A model generated the notes under the pieces. The model was given only the letters and a program-made list of their open reading frames with translations, made no database searches and was not told the DNA's origin. Of a stretch of 64,000 bases of DNA, positions 21,435 through 31,535 are shown one piece after another (positions within the stretch are counted from its first letter, which is position 1; each line of letters starts with the position of its first letter). This DNA comes from Pseudoips prasinana (taxonomy: Eukaryota; Arthropoda; Insecta; Lepidoptera; Nolidae), in NCBI GenBank assembly GCA_951640165.1, contig OX621244.1:11798001-11862000 (forward strand), given 5' to 3'. The position numbers were made by a program, and so were the translations under genes.

Positions 21435-21510
21435 ACATGTTGAAAGCTACCGTAAGTATCAACTGTGGCGCAGTTAGAAACACTCACTTCCTTCAATCAT
21501 GGAAGTATAA
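21435..21510. repeat. Direct repeat flanking a Helitron-like cluster, left copy
   Basis: Contains 'GTAAGTATCAACTGTGGCGC' and 'AACACTCACTTCC'. The same segment recurs at 22050-22122 on the far side of the Helitron-like cluster. Confidence 0.75.
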
Positions 21511-21515
21511 ATAAA

Positions 21516-22033
<518 letters not shown>

Positions 22034-22049
22034 GCATAGCTAGTACAAT

Positions 22050-22122
22050 ATAAAAACACAATGAAAACTACGGTAAGTATCAACTGTGGCGCAGCTATCA
22101 ACACTCACTTCCATGATGGAAT
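22050..22122. repeat. Direct repeat flanking a Helitron-like cluster, right copy
   Basis: Diverged copy of 21435-21510 (GGTAAGTATCAACTGTGGCG, AACACTCACTTCC). Confidence 0.75.
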
Positions 22123-22149
22123 AGAATTTGTAATAAAACTACTATGTAT

Positions 22150-22248
22150 ACGTTTTAAGTGTGTTAACTTTTAAGTAAGTTAATACACTTAAAACGTGTG
22201 TTAACTTAAACCCTTTATTGTATACCTTTGATATACAATAAAGGGTTT
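22150..22248. repeat. Two adjacent short-spacer inverted repeats
   Basis: First: arms 22150-22170 and 22177-22197 (21 bp, one mismatch, 6 nt spacer; 'ACGTTTTAAGTGTGTTAACT'). Second: arms 22208-22224 and 22232-22248 (17 bp perfect, 7 nt spacer; 'AAACCCTTTATTGTATA'). The two hairpins are only 10 bp apart. Confidence 0.92.
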
Positions 22249-22394
22249 ATATAAATAATACATACATACTATATTTTAACAAGAAAACACCATAGGCCGT
22301 CAACGGCAGCATTCCTTATCTTTTAAAAGAAAAACAGTCAAAATTAAGTCATTTAAAATTTGTTGGAGCTTTTAATTATTTAGATTGGGTTGCA

Positions 22395-22632
22395 AAATAC
22401 GTTCATCATCATTATGCGTATATATATAAAGTACGTCCACTGCTCGGCAAAAGTCTCCCCAAGGAATGGAGGGATATGTCATAATCGCTTGGCAGACAGG
22501 TTGGTGATCGCAGATTAATGGTTATAGTTTAGAGAAAAGTTCTGCTGCCCGTTCACTGGTAGGTATTCCCTCGGTCGATTTCTACGCTCCCCACGGGATG
22601 AGATGGGGTGATGATAGTTACCACACAGCGTA
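22395..22632 (-). mobile_element. RTE-derived SINE-like short element (-)
   Basis: On the minus strand the RTE 5' region ('CATCACCCCATCTCATCCCG', 'TGAACGGGCAGCAGAACTTT', 'GCGATCACCAACCTGTCTGC', 'GATTATGACATATCCCTCC') joins directly to the RTE tail ('TTGGGGAGACTTTTGCCGAG', 'CAGTGGACGTAC'). It has the same internal junction as 15030, 25203 and 45075. Confidence 0.82.
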
Positions 22633-22639
22633 TACGTTA

Positions 22640-23090
22640 TTTGGAAATAATAAAAGAGTCCAGTGTACACGCCTATCGTGTGCATATCCCTTAACAATTA
22701 TTATTAGTATGTTAATCGATTTTTAAATGTATAACTTATGTGGCAACTTCTTTTTTCTTGTCTATGACTTTCTCTATAAAATGACGTCCCTTGTCTTTGT
22801 CTTCCTCTTTCTCTATGGATCAACCAAAAGTAATGGTGAATAAAGTCTTGAAGAAAACTATTGAAGTTCTTATTTGGAATTGGATATGTCCACCACGAGA
22901 CATACAGTACTAACGTCATTGCAATTTCGGAAAATCTTAGAAGGACATTGTCAAGACAATTTGTAAGACTAATCGTAATAATATGCGCGGGAAGAATTGT
23001 ATGTAACGCTGCACAGTTTGTGTACTGGAATATTTAGGTTTTATTGCCAATTTAAGCGAGTGTTTTGTAATGTTTCAGTGAACTATTTGC
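22640..23090. other. No gene or repeat recognised
   Basis: Anonymous sequence; the short open frames on the minus strand have no recognisable motif. Confidence 0.4.
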
Positions 23091-23215
23091 ATGTGTGGCG
23101 CAGCGGTTATACAAGTCGCCTTGCTACTTCGTGTTCGATTCCCGGACAGGACAACTATTTGTGAGACCCTTAAGCGTAGTTGTTCTGTGTCTATCCACAT
23201 TTTCATAAAAACAGC
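23091..23215 (+). mobile_element. tRNA-headed SINE, family X (+), 5' part
   Basis: 'GTGTGGCGCAGCGGTTATAC' (A box), 'CTTCGTGTTCGATTCCCGG' (B box) and 'ACAGGACAACTATTTGTGAG', 'TAGTTGTTCTGTGTCT'. The 3' half (ACCCCGCGACACAGG...) is missing. Confidence 0.8.
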
Positions 23216-23456
23216 GCGATATTAAAAAATGTAGCATAATATAACTTTTTAAGAACGGTGTAAAATCTTTTTAGGGGGGTGAATGCTATAAAACTATTAA
23301 TTTTCACGTATATGTCTCGTAAATTTGATTGGGCTGTATAATAAACACCATCCTTAAACGTCGTGATCTACGTCTAGTACACACACCCAGGACTTTTTTA
23401 CGATTTTAGGCATAAACATCTGTTTTTTTTTATATTCCATATCACTATTCCTTTAG

Positions 23457-23610
23457 TACGGACGCCAGCACATCCAGCTACACCAATCTGTCAAATTTCT
23501 TTTATAGATTTTCAACTTTATCACAAAAGCATAAGGTTCACTTTTTTCACAAATTTTCCCAATTAGCTAATTTGACAGATTGGGGTAGCTTGATGAGCAG
23601 GCGTCTGTAC
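23457..23610. mobile_element. MITE family M, copy 2
   Basis: Termini 'GTACGGACGCCAGCACATCC' and 'GCAGGCGTCTGTAC' in inverted orientation. Between the two 'ATCTGTCAAATTTC'-type inner ends is the shared spacer 'CACAAAAGCATAAGGTTCAC'. Confidence 0.87.
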
Positions 23611-23909
23611 ATTGCTACACTAGTAGTAGTTAACAATATTATTGCCAAAGGCCTTTAACTTTATGTCTAAGTAAAATCCCGGTATATTAAGGTATATATC
23701 GGGAACAAACTCGCAGACAATGAATTGGGCATAAGTTCGTTTTTGTACAGATTTGTGCTGAAATGAAAAGCAAAATGAACTAAAGAACGACAGTTAGCTG
23801 ATTGAATACCAAATAGCTAGATTTTCTTTGTCTATTTCGCAAATTGGTATATTACAAGTTATGGAGCATATTAGCTACTTACTTACTTATCGTATGGGCA
23901 GTGGTTACT

Positions 23910-24065
23910 GTAACAACGGTTGCCATATGACTACAACCGGGACCGACAGCTTATTGTGCCCACCAAAGCACGGACACGCTCAGAAATTAAACCACTTTGA
24001 TGGTCACCCATCTATGGACTGACCGCGAGTTTCTTAACGTTACTCATCACTTACGAACCGGTGAG
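23910..24065. repeat. Repeat with 'AAGCACGGACACGCT' motif, copy 1
   Basis: 'GGGACCGACAGCTTATTGTG', 'CCCACCAAAGCACGGACACG' and 'CTCAGAAATTAAACCACTTT' recur, diverged, at 43855-43945. Part of it (GAAATTAA, GGTCACCCATC) resembles 5S rRNA by short-word similarity only, so I call it a repeat of unknown type. Confidence 0.5.
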
Positions 24066-24194
24066 ACCATTTAGCTATGATCATATTAATTTCTATGGAA
24101 TATCCCACGTATATAATGTTTATTTTTGGAACGAAGTTAAAATCCTACGAAAAGTTGTCACGACACTTTTTTCAGCTGTGCGGCGTGCGCGTAT

Positions 24195-24231
24195 TTCTCT
24201 GTCTGTCTGTCTCTCTCTCTCTCTCTTATAG
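24195..24231. repeat. CT/CTGT microsatellite
   Basis: TCTGTCTGTCTGTCTCTCTC-type simple repeat. Confidence 0.9.
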
Positions 24232-24239
24232 AAAGCAAG

Positions 24240-25010
24240 CCAGATATTTTCATTTCTATTGCGCATTGAACAGTGTGGTGTCGCGACGATTATTATTGTT
24301 GAGTGTAAACAGGTTTTTTGTACATAATAAATAATAAGAAATAACTTCGTTCCATCCGGGTATCCCTTGACACCTCTCAAAATTTTTATATTTAAATTAT
24401 GAGGCTGATAGGTATATTATATTGTATTATATTGTTATTTCAATCTTAATCCCTCCAAAAAAAATACTGAAAACTATTTCACAGATACGTCAAAAAGAAA
24501 ACTTTAAATACACAACTCACAATTAAGTCATTCAAGACCCTTGTAGTAAAAGTAAAATATACGAACCCACCTTTAAATACACCTTCTACTTCATAATTAA
24601 ATAAAAAACAGCCCTCTAATTTTAACTTCTCCAAATTTGCTTACACTAAACAGTAATATAATAAATGAAGTAAAAATTCATAGTCGTTTATAACAGCAGA
24701 TAGGTATTATATAAACGAATTATCGTTATTCCAAAGGGGACGATGGCAAGAAGGCTCTATAATGGTATTGCGGGGGTGCGTCAAGTGACTGTCTCGATGC
24801 CATCCATTATAAGTTTGTACCTATTCTGATATGATGTAGATGCAGCGTTAAGATAATAATTTGAGAGATTATTTCAATACCCCAAAGAAGTTCTTGATAA
24901 CCCACTTCTGATTTTGATTATTTGTGAGTTATAAATATATAGAAATGATTAAAGCCAAGATTGGAAATTCTTTTTTCGGTTCCGCATTCGGTAGTACGTA
25001 CTATTTTATA
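24240..25010. other. No gene recognised
   Basis: AT-rich anonymous DNA. A small GC-richer patch at about 24735-24805 (ATGGCAAGAAGGCTC ... GTCTCGATGCCATCC) has no recognisable coding. Confidence 0.4.
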
Positions 25011-25061
25011 TACATATGGGTATGAATATTCAGCAACTTTTGCATCATCATCATCCTACCG

Positions 25062-25200
25062 CAAAAATCCGGTATTCCACTTCCCGTATCCTGCAGCTTC
25101 TAGCGACCCAGGGCACCTGCCCACGGTGCGTCTTCCGGTTCGTGGTTGCCACTCCAGAACCTTTCTGCCCTAACGCCCGTCGGTTCTGCGAGCTATGTGC
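25062..25200 (-). pseudogene. RTE C-terminal coding fragment (-)
   Basis: The minus strand reads HIARRTDGR, then GRKVLEWQPRTGRRTVGR, matching HIARRADGRWGRKVLEWRPR of the RTE at 10990-11060. It ends in CPGSLEAAGYGKWN, then loses similarity. It is a truncated fragment lying against the RTE-derived short element at 25203. Confidence 0.8.
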
Positions 25201-25202
25201 TC

Positions 25203-25322
25203 TTTATTATAACAGCCGAAAAAAGTCCACTGCTGGACAAAAGCCTCTCCCAAGAATCATCTTGGGGAGAAATGCCATAATTGCCTCGCTTGGCAGACGA
25301 GTTAGCGATCATAGTATCAATA
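25203..25322 (-). mobile_element. RTE-derived SINE-like short element (-), 5' truncated
   Basis: Minus strand: 'GCGAGGCAATTATGGCATTT' (5'-region half) joined to 'TTGGGAGAGGCTTTTGTCCA' and 'GCAGTGGACTTTTTTCGGCT' (RTE tail). Confidence 0.8.
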
Positions 25323-25357
25323 CATAATCTTATAAATCAGCATTTAATTATAGAGCA

Positions 25358-25530
25358 CTAGCTGTGCCCCGCGGTGTTACCCGCGGTATATTTTATAAAT
25401 TTTCTTTGCTATAAACCTCACGGAGCCCGAGACCTTTTCAACGAATGCAAAACCGTGGAAATCGGTTCGTGCGTTCTGGAGTTATAGCGTCAGGAAGGAA
25501 AACCCGACTTATTTTTATAGTAAGTAGTAG
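25358..25530 (-). mobile_element. Helitron-like element, variant 2 (-), copy 2
   Basis: Nearly identical to 21516-21690 through 'ACCTCACGGAGCCCGAGACC', 'GCAAAACCGTGGAAATCGGT' and 'GAGTTATAGCGTCAGGAAGG'. It terminates at CTAG preceded by A (T on the minus strand). Confidence 0.8.
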
Positions 25531-25887
25531 ATTAACTTTGTATAAAACCATATTGCTCTCCCGTAGGCCAAGCCAGAAAGTAAAAAAAAACCTAAAATCG
25601 TTACTCAAAATATGAACTCCAGAATAAGGCCGCAAAAGACGTTACGTACACATTGCCAAGCTGCATTCATTAACTAATGTATAGACTTTCAAAATATTTG
25701 CACATAAATTTTGCTTAAGAGAAGAGAAAATTTGGGCGGAAAATGTCGGGTCCATAACGAATGGTTTTTCTATATTCATCATCTTTTTTTATTGTTTGCT
25801 GTTTCCTTTGGGTATGATGTTTTCTATTCAATAACTTATTAATGCTAATAACATAATTGAAATTTGAATAATATGATAAAACAAATA

Positions 25888-26196
25888 ATATAAAAAACCA
25901 GCCAAGTGCAAGTCGGAATCGCGCACGAACGGTTCCGTACCAATATCTATAAAAACGAGCAAAAATTTCACGTTTGTTGTATGGGAGCCCCCTTAAATAT
26001 TTATATTATTTTATTTTTTATAGTATTATTGTTGTTATAGCAGCAACTGAAATACATCATCTGTGAAAATTTCAACTGTCTTACTATCACGGTTCATGAG
26101 ATACAGCCTGTTGCCATACGGACAGACAGATAGACAGACGGCGAAGTCTTAGTAATAGGGTCCCGTTTTACCCTTTGGATACGGATCCCTAAAAAA
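25888..26196 (+). repeat. Interspersed repeat of the 'CCGGCCAAGTGCGAGTCGG' family, copy 2
   Basis: 'CCAGCCAAGTGCAAGTCGGA', 'TTGTATGGGAGCCCCCTTAA', 'CTATCACGGTTCATGAGATA' and 'TTTACCCTTTGGATACGGAT'. Same order and orientation as 20997-21291. Confidence 0.88.
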
Positions 26197-26300
26197 GGAA
26201 ACAATTAGTGCAGTTCAGTAATAGTTTAGCGAGCAAAAAAAAAATATCTGGTGATTACAATTTAGTATTAGAATCAAAATCAGAAAATCACATGCAATAG

Positions 26301-26486
26301 AATATCTCATTTATATGGTACAGACGCCAGCACATCAAGCTACCCCAATCTGTCAAATTTCCCCAATTGAAAGTGAACTTTATACTTATGTGATAAAGTT
26401 GAAAATCTATAAAAGAAATTTGACAGATTGGGGTAGCTGGATGTGCTGGCGTCTGTACAATATGAATGAGATATGGCGTCTGTACA
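26301..26486. mobile_element. MITE family M, copy 3, with extra inverted flanks
   Basis: Core element 26318-26458 with 'GTACAGACGCCAGCACATCA' and 'TGTGCTGGCGTCTGTAC' termini. Outside it, 'ATATCTCATTTATAT' (26301-26315) pairs with 'ATATGAATGAGATAT' (26460-26474), and a further 'GGCGTCTGTAC' follows at 26476-26486. Confidence 0.85.
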
Positions 26487-26895
26487 CGTCTTGAGAAACA
26501 TATATGAAACACAAGAGTACATAATATAATATTTATGGATAAACGATACTATTGGCACTACGCCGATGCAGTAGTGCACTTCTGTCAAACCCGAGGGAAA
26601 TCTAAAGATTATGGTAATAGTTCTATGTTTGCGTATAAGATGAGAAATGGAAATAATCATGTACAGGTGACGCCATGGACCAAGACAACTAAGTTTATAT
26701 ATGTAGGTATTCTTCAAACTATTAGATATTGTCGTTTTATGATAAGGAGGTTGTTTATTCTTCTAATAATATGACCAAACCTTGAATATTTGTATGCTAT
26801 GATGAAAATGTCAGTCATTTTCCCTGTTTAGAGTGAGAGAGTTCTATATTTAAAACCATTTTTAGCGTATTTGGTTGGTAGGGTGTAGATGGTAG

Positions 26896-26929
26896 TAATA
26901 TTACCTGCCCTCCTATAGAGTAAAACACA
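26896..26929 (+). repeat. Fragment of the LTR-like element start (+)
   Basis: 'GTAATATTACCTGCCCTCCT' and 'ATAGAGTAAAACA' match the first ~35 bp of the LTR-like element at 20151. It abuts the inverted full copy at 26930. Confidence 0.7.
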
Positions 26930-27798
26930 TGTAATACTCTTCGCAGCAAGGTTCTTCTAACTGGGATCTAAGGGGAGATCTTCAAAATGATAACACACGT
27001 ATGAAACACCAATCACGTGAATATTTTATTGAATAATAATGAATTAGGTTTCACAATATATTCTTTAATATAATAATAATCTTTATTTATTTTTTTACTT
27101 TGGCCACAGTCGAAAATCAGCGCTACAGTCATCTGTGGCAGAATGCTGAACTGTGGCCTTTTAGTCACAAAGGTGCTTAATATGGGTACCACATCGAATA
27201 GGTGCGTAAAATTATGTTATAGAAAAATGTATTAATTGTTATTTATAAGTATCATATTTTTATTTATATACATCACAATTTTTCAGTTCAGTCGCACTAG
27301 TCTCGACCAGTAGGTATTTCTCTACTTGAGTACTTCTTTTTGGTAACTCTTGACAAACATCACTTCAACATTAAATTATACTTTTTTATTTATTCGAATT
27401 CTATGCTAACTTTAAAACCTAATATGTTCAGCTATGTGTTATATGACTATCACCGTAGCCTAGTTGGTAGTGCTCCTGCCTACGAAGCTGGTGGTCCTGG
27501 GTTCGAATCCCGGTAAGTGCAAATATTTGTGTGATGAGCACGAATATTTGTTTCTGAGTCATGGATGTTTTCTATGTATTTATCTATCTATATAAGTATC
27601 TATATCGTCGCCTGGTACCCATAGTACAAGCTTTGCTTAGTTTGGGGTTAGGATGATCTGTGTGACATTGTCCCTATAGATATTATTATTATAGATATAT
27701 TATTATATTATAGATATATTATTTTACTAGAATGACCACAGTTTGCTATCTTCTCAAAAGAGGATGTATTCTATAGGAGAGCAGATAATATCATTACA
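26930..27798 (-). mobile_element. LTR-like element (-), second copy, with nested insertions
   Basis: Read on the minus strand it begins TGTAATGATATTATC at 27798 and ends AGTATTACA at 26930. It aligns in order with 20151-20464: 'CTCCTATAGAATA', 'CATAGAATTCGAAT', 'GATGTTTGTCAAGAGTTA', 'CAATAAAATATTCACGTGAT', 'GAAGATCTCCCCTTAGATCC'. Two segments have no counterpart: a SINE (27450-27705) and an AT-rich piece (about 27060-27330) with an AATAATAAT tail. It is therefore an older copy with two insertions. Confidence 0.65.
27450..27705 (+). mobile_element. tRNA-headed SINE, family W (+), nested in the LTR-like element
   Basis: A box 'GTAGCCTAGTTGGTAGTGCT', B box 'GGGTTCGAATCCCGG', body 'ATTTGTGTGATGAGCACGAA', 'TTTCTGAGTCATGGATG'. 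The 3' core 'CCCATAGTACAAGCTTTGCT', 'TAGTTTGGGGTTAGGATGAT' is shared with family Y although the heads differ. The tail is an ATAGATATTATT repeat. Confidence 0.88.
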
Positions 27799-28547
27799 GT
27801 ACTGTCTACTCATTTGCCTCTACTACTCATATTGGCTTATCTTCAGTATGGAATTTACAATATTGCATTTTAAAAGGGTTTTACTAAAGTAGCAACAAAG
27901 CCACCCTTCATGCATAAAATACGATTCCGTATTTGTACTTTAGTTAAAGATTTTTGTTATATTTTATAGTTTATTTATTTGTAAACAGGTCAGTTACACA
28001 CAATACATAGTAATATGACACGTCAATCATAAGTAAAAATAAAACATTTAAGTGGATTAGAATGTCAGTATTAACAATAAATATGAAATTCATGTTGTCG
28101 TCTATATGTCAATTGTAAACGAAATAAGTAACAATAATTAAATCAATAGATATTTCAGTGGTTAAATCAAGAATAAATACCTTTTTTATGTTTAAAAAAT
28201 GCGTCTTAGATCTCACTTCCCTCTGTAGCAAACCTTATAAGCGTGAAAATAATTATTCCTAATGAATATTCATTGAAACCTTATCGATATCACTAAATCT
28301 GTTACGTTGTTCTGTTTAGCTACCACTGTAACATCTCAGTTTTTTTAGAATCAAGATAGTAAACCAGCGTACGGCCCTTTAGACGTGAAACGATTTTCAT
28401 TGCACTCACACATCGCTAATACAGTGAGCTCTGGCAACTGCCACACAGGACCACACCATGAATTTTATGTTTTTATATGTCTATGTTACTAGCTACTCCA
28501 AACAAATAGGGTAGTTAGTTTAGGTTCTGGCGTTCACATACGACTGC

Positions 28548-28772
28548 ACGTGTGGCGCAGCGGCTAAGACAGTCGCCTCCCCGCTTCGTGTCGCGGGTTC
28601 AAGTCCCGTGCCGGACAACTATTTGTGTGGCCCATAAATAGTTGTTCTGAGTCTGGTTGTAATTTGTGTCCGTCTATTATATGTTTGTAAAGTACCCCGC
28701 GACACAGGAACTAGATTCCCTAATGAGGACGTTGTAAATAAAAAAAAAACATGCAAGTAGTCGGATATACAA
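28548..28772 (+). mobile_element. tRNA-headed SINE, family X (+), with its 3' half duplicated downstream
   Basis: 'CGTGTGGCGCAGCGGCTAAG' (A box), 'GCGGGTTCAAGTCCCGTGCC' (B box), 'GGACAACTATTTGTGTGGCC'. The 3' part is 'AAAGTACCCCGCGACACAGG', 'AACTAGATTCCCTAATGAGG', 'ACGTTGTAAATAAAAAA'. Positions 28659-28772 are duplicated at 29557-29668. Confidence 0.88.
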
Positions 28773-29199
28773 TGGGGGTAACGCTGGTAAAACACTTCTC
28801 ATAGCTGTTGAACGAGCCCAGCGCGCAGTACTGAAAGTATTAATGCGGCTACCTTATCGATATCCTACTAGTAATCTGTACGATAGGACAGGAGTACTGT
28901 CGGTCCGGAAGCTATTCGTCCACCAGATATTGCTACGATATCATCTTAGGATTGTACCTACTCTACCCACTGCACCCAAACGTGTTGACCGCTGTCCTGT
29001 ACCACCTGTTAAAACTACTTTTGCCCAGCGTCACTTTAATGTATTAGCACCGACACTATACAACAAAATTTTAAAAATCCAAATGAACTGTAAAAATCAG
29101 ACCAAATATAAATTTCGAACAACTGTACTACAATGGCTTAGCGCAAAAAGTTATGATGATGTTGAGAACATTTTAATGAAAAAAGATAATTATGTATGA
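28773..29199 (+). pseudogene. LINE C-terminal fragment (Jockey/CR1-type)
   Basis: Reads LLIAVERAQRAVLKVLMRLP, then YRYPTSNLYDRTGVLSVRKL, then TFAQRHFNVLAPTLYNKILK. This is the region after the reverse transcriptase palm in Jockey/CR1-type LINEs, where a retroposed 5'-truncated copy usually begins. The open part ends at TGA at 29197-29199. There is no endonuclease or RT, so it is a dead truncated insertion. Its 3' flank carries a (CA)n tract and ends in ATTTATTTATTTATTTTA at about 29543, a typical microsatellite tail. Confidence 0.78.
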
Positions 29200-29222
29200 A
29201 TATGTATGTAATTTATGTCACA

Positions 29223-29342
29223 TGCACGCACTCACACACACACACACACACATACACCTGCACGCACGTACACACACACACACGCAAACACACACACACA
29301 CACACCCTCACACACACACACACACCCTCACACACACTCAAG
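29223..29342. repeat. (CA)n microsatellite
   Basis: Interrupted CA/ACAC tract. The Thr/His-rich open frame across it is a by-product of the repeat. Confidence 0.95.
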
Positions 29343-29556
29343 CATACCCACACTTTTGAATTTTTGTTACATTAATAATATTAATATGACACTGTATAAC
29401 ATGACATATTTAAGTACCTAATCATAAGGCGAAGACACTGGCTCCTGACATACAGTTTCTACTAGTTCAGGGGTCAGGGAATTCAAACCACCTGTAATAA
29501 GTTTATGTCAATAAATCATATTTTATTTATTTATTTATTTTATACAACGAGACTTT

Positions 29557-29668
29557 TGTAATTTATGTCCGTCTATTATGTTTGTAAAGTACCCCGCGAC
29601 ACAGGGACTAGATTCCCTAATGCGGACGTTGTAAATAAAAAAAAACATGCAAGAAGTCGGATATACAA
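29557..29668 (+). repeat. Second copy of the family X SINE 3' half (112 bp duplication)
   Basis: 'TGTAATTTATGTCCGTCTAT' through 'ACCCCGCGACACAGGGACTA' to 'AGTCGGATATACAA'. It repeats 28659-28772 with few changes and lies directly after the LINE tail. Confidence 0.88.
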
Positions 29669-30069
29669 CGAGACTTGCATCCGATACCAACCAGTGTCAT
29701 CTTCGTGGTCACGTTAAAGTCAGCGCCTAAAGGAGTACTTATTTACGTTAATTTGCGTGACATTTAAGACCCTATCACGGCTTATCATCAGGTAACATTA
29801 CGGTAAACACTAACTCATAACGTTCGTGACTTAGCTATTTACCTGTATAATTCTATTATGATATTTTATTTGAATTAAAGTATGATTGATCGTGGGTCAT
29901 ATACACACAATTGATGAAGTATAATTACAAGCAATGCTAATATTTTGATATGAAGTAACGAACACGAAAGTCTACTACTTTTGATCTTATCTGAGTACTA
30001 AATAGCGTGACTAGAATCACAATGAACTTTTAAAATTATAGAATATAATAATAAAAATAATATATTTGC

Positions 30070-30114
30070 AATATTAATAACCTAATCTAATAGTTAGATT
30101 AGGTTATTAATATT
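30070..30114. repeat. Perfect 21 bp inverted repeat, 3 nt spacer
   Basis: 'AATATTAATAACCTAATCTA'+A at 30070-30090 is followed by TAG and the exact reverse complement at 30094-30114. Confidence 0.96.
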
Positions 30115-30116
30115 AC

Positions 30117-30342
30117 CCGACTAGAACCACAATTACATCATTTTGGAAAAGAGAATATATTGGATTTTGGCTAAAATAGCTAAGCACCACTGCAAGGAAT
30201 CTGGTTGTGAAGTGAAAAAAAAATCGCATCGAAATCAGTTCATCCGTTTGAGAGCTACGATGCCACAGACAGACACACAGACACATAGACGTCAAACTAT
30301 AAGTTTAGCCCACTTTTTGTGTCGGGGATTAAAAAAAAAACG
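30117..30342. repeat. Interspersed repeat ending 'TTTTTGTGTCGGGGATTAAA'
   Basis: Contains 'GTTCATCCGTTTGAGAGCTA', 'CGATGCCACAGACAGACAC' and 'GTTTAGCCCACTTTTTGTGT'. I recognise this as a common non-coding repeat of moth genomes. There is only one copy in the window, so the assignment rests on memory of the motif. Confidence 0.6.
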
Positions 30343-30802
30343 CTGATAATGATTTTAAGTTATATTAGGCATACGTAACAAATGGTACTTTTAGGTATTC
30401 TTTTTACGTAGTATTAATGTATTACATCAGAGAAGAATGAAACTTTATATGAACGCTCATTTTCATAAAAGGTTAAAACTATGCATCCATTTTAAGGGCT
30501 CTAATTCTCTCAGTCTAGTCCGTTATGTCTGAGCAAGCTGCAGCAATAAGAGGGCAGGTTGCCGCTTGCCATAGACACTTAATTTCACCCGCCTAGAGTA
30601 ATTTGTAAGAGGCGGCAATAGAGCAAAAGCAAAGCTCATACTGTCTGTAATGTCTGGCAACATAGTGCGAGCTCAATATGAGGATAGATTGTTTTTCGGT
30701 ATAGATAGAATACTCTTTATTGTAAACACTCAAACGGAAAGAAAATACATTGGATATAAAGAACATATACTACGAGCATATCACCTTAAGCCATATTATA
30801 TA

Positions 30803-30995
30803 CTAGCTGTGCCCCGCGGTTATACTCGCGTCAAATTTTATAAATTATCACAGCTCCTCTCGCGTAGATGATAGCGTATATGTTGACCAGGCCTCTTAGT
30901 AATATTCAGGCAACATTTGAAGTAAATCCATGCAGTACTTTTTGAGTTTAGCCCGGACATACATACAGACAAACCGACAAATAGACAAAAAATCT
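30803..30995 (-). mobile_element. Helitron-like element (-), variant 3
   Basis: CTAG terminus preceded by A, then 'CTGTGCCCCGCGGTTATACT', 'CGCGTCAAATTTTATAAATT'. The body differs from the other variants ('GCTCCTCTCGCGTAGATGAT', 'TTTTGAGTTTAGCCCGGACA'). Confidence 0.72.
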
Positions 30996-30999
30996 AAAA

Positions 31000-31535
31000 A
31001 GTATATTTTTGGCTTCGATATCGATTCTGCATCACGCCCCAAGCATCCTTTTAAAAAAAGAATTCAATGTATTTGACAAGGTATTCTGCCTTTCCTACGA
31101 TTTTATTATATGTTTAGATTTCATTTCCTTTGAACAGATAGTAACTGCAAGTAAAGTAAACAGTAGCAGGAGTGCAACTAATAAATTATACTAAGGAACT
31201 TTGATATAAATATATTGCATACCAAATACTTAGACTATACACTTAACTCAGTTCTCTTTACATTACGGACAAGATGAGTTTTGTTTTAATTGGTCTACTG
31301 CCTGTTTTAAAGTGCTATAGTAACAAATTGTTTAGTAAAATTAAAAAAAAATGTAACAGAAGTTCCTACATTTTCAGTAAATATTGTATACAAATAACGG
31401 CGATAATTATGCCTTCCATAGTACAATTGACGCCACATCACTACATACATTTACTCTACGATAACTACCTTTACTGCATACATAATAAAGACTCTGCTGA
31501 GGTCAAAGTTTATCCATCGTTGTGACCTTGACTGT
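31000..31535. other. No gene or repeat recognised
   Basis: AT-rich. Two open frames of 61 and 83 codons (31009, 31274) have no recognisable motif. Confidence 0.4.

Noticed and set aside
23910..24050. 5S rRNA gene
   Set aside because: Only short words (GAAATTAA, GGTCACCCATC) resemble 5S. The rest does not, and the second copy at 43855 is diverged in the same non-5S way, so it is called a repeat.
29215..29421. Thr/His-rich open frame
   Set aside because: Translation of a (CA)n microsatellite.
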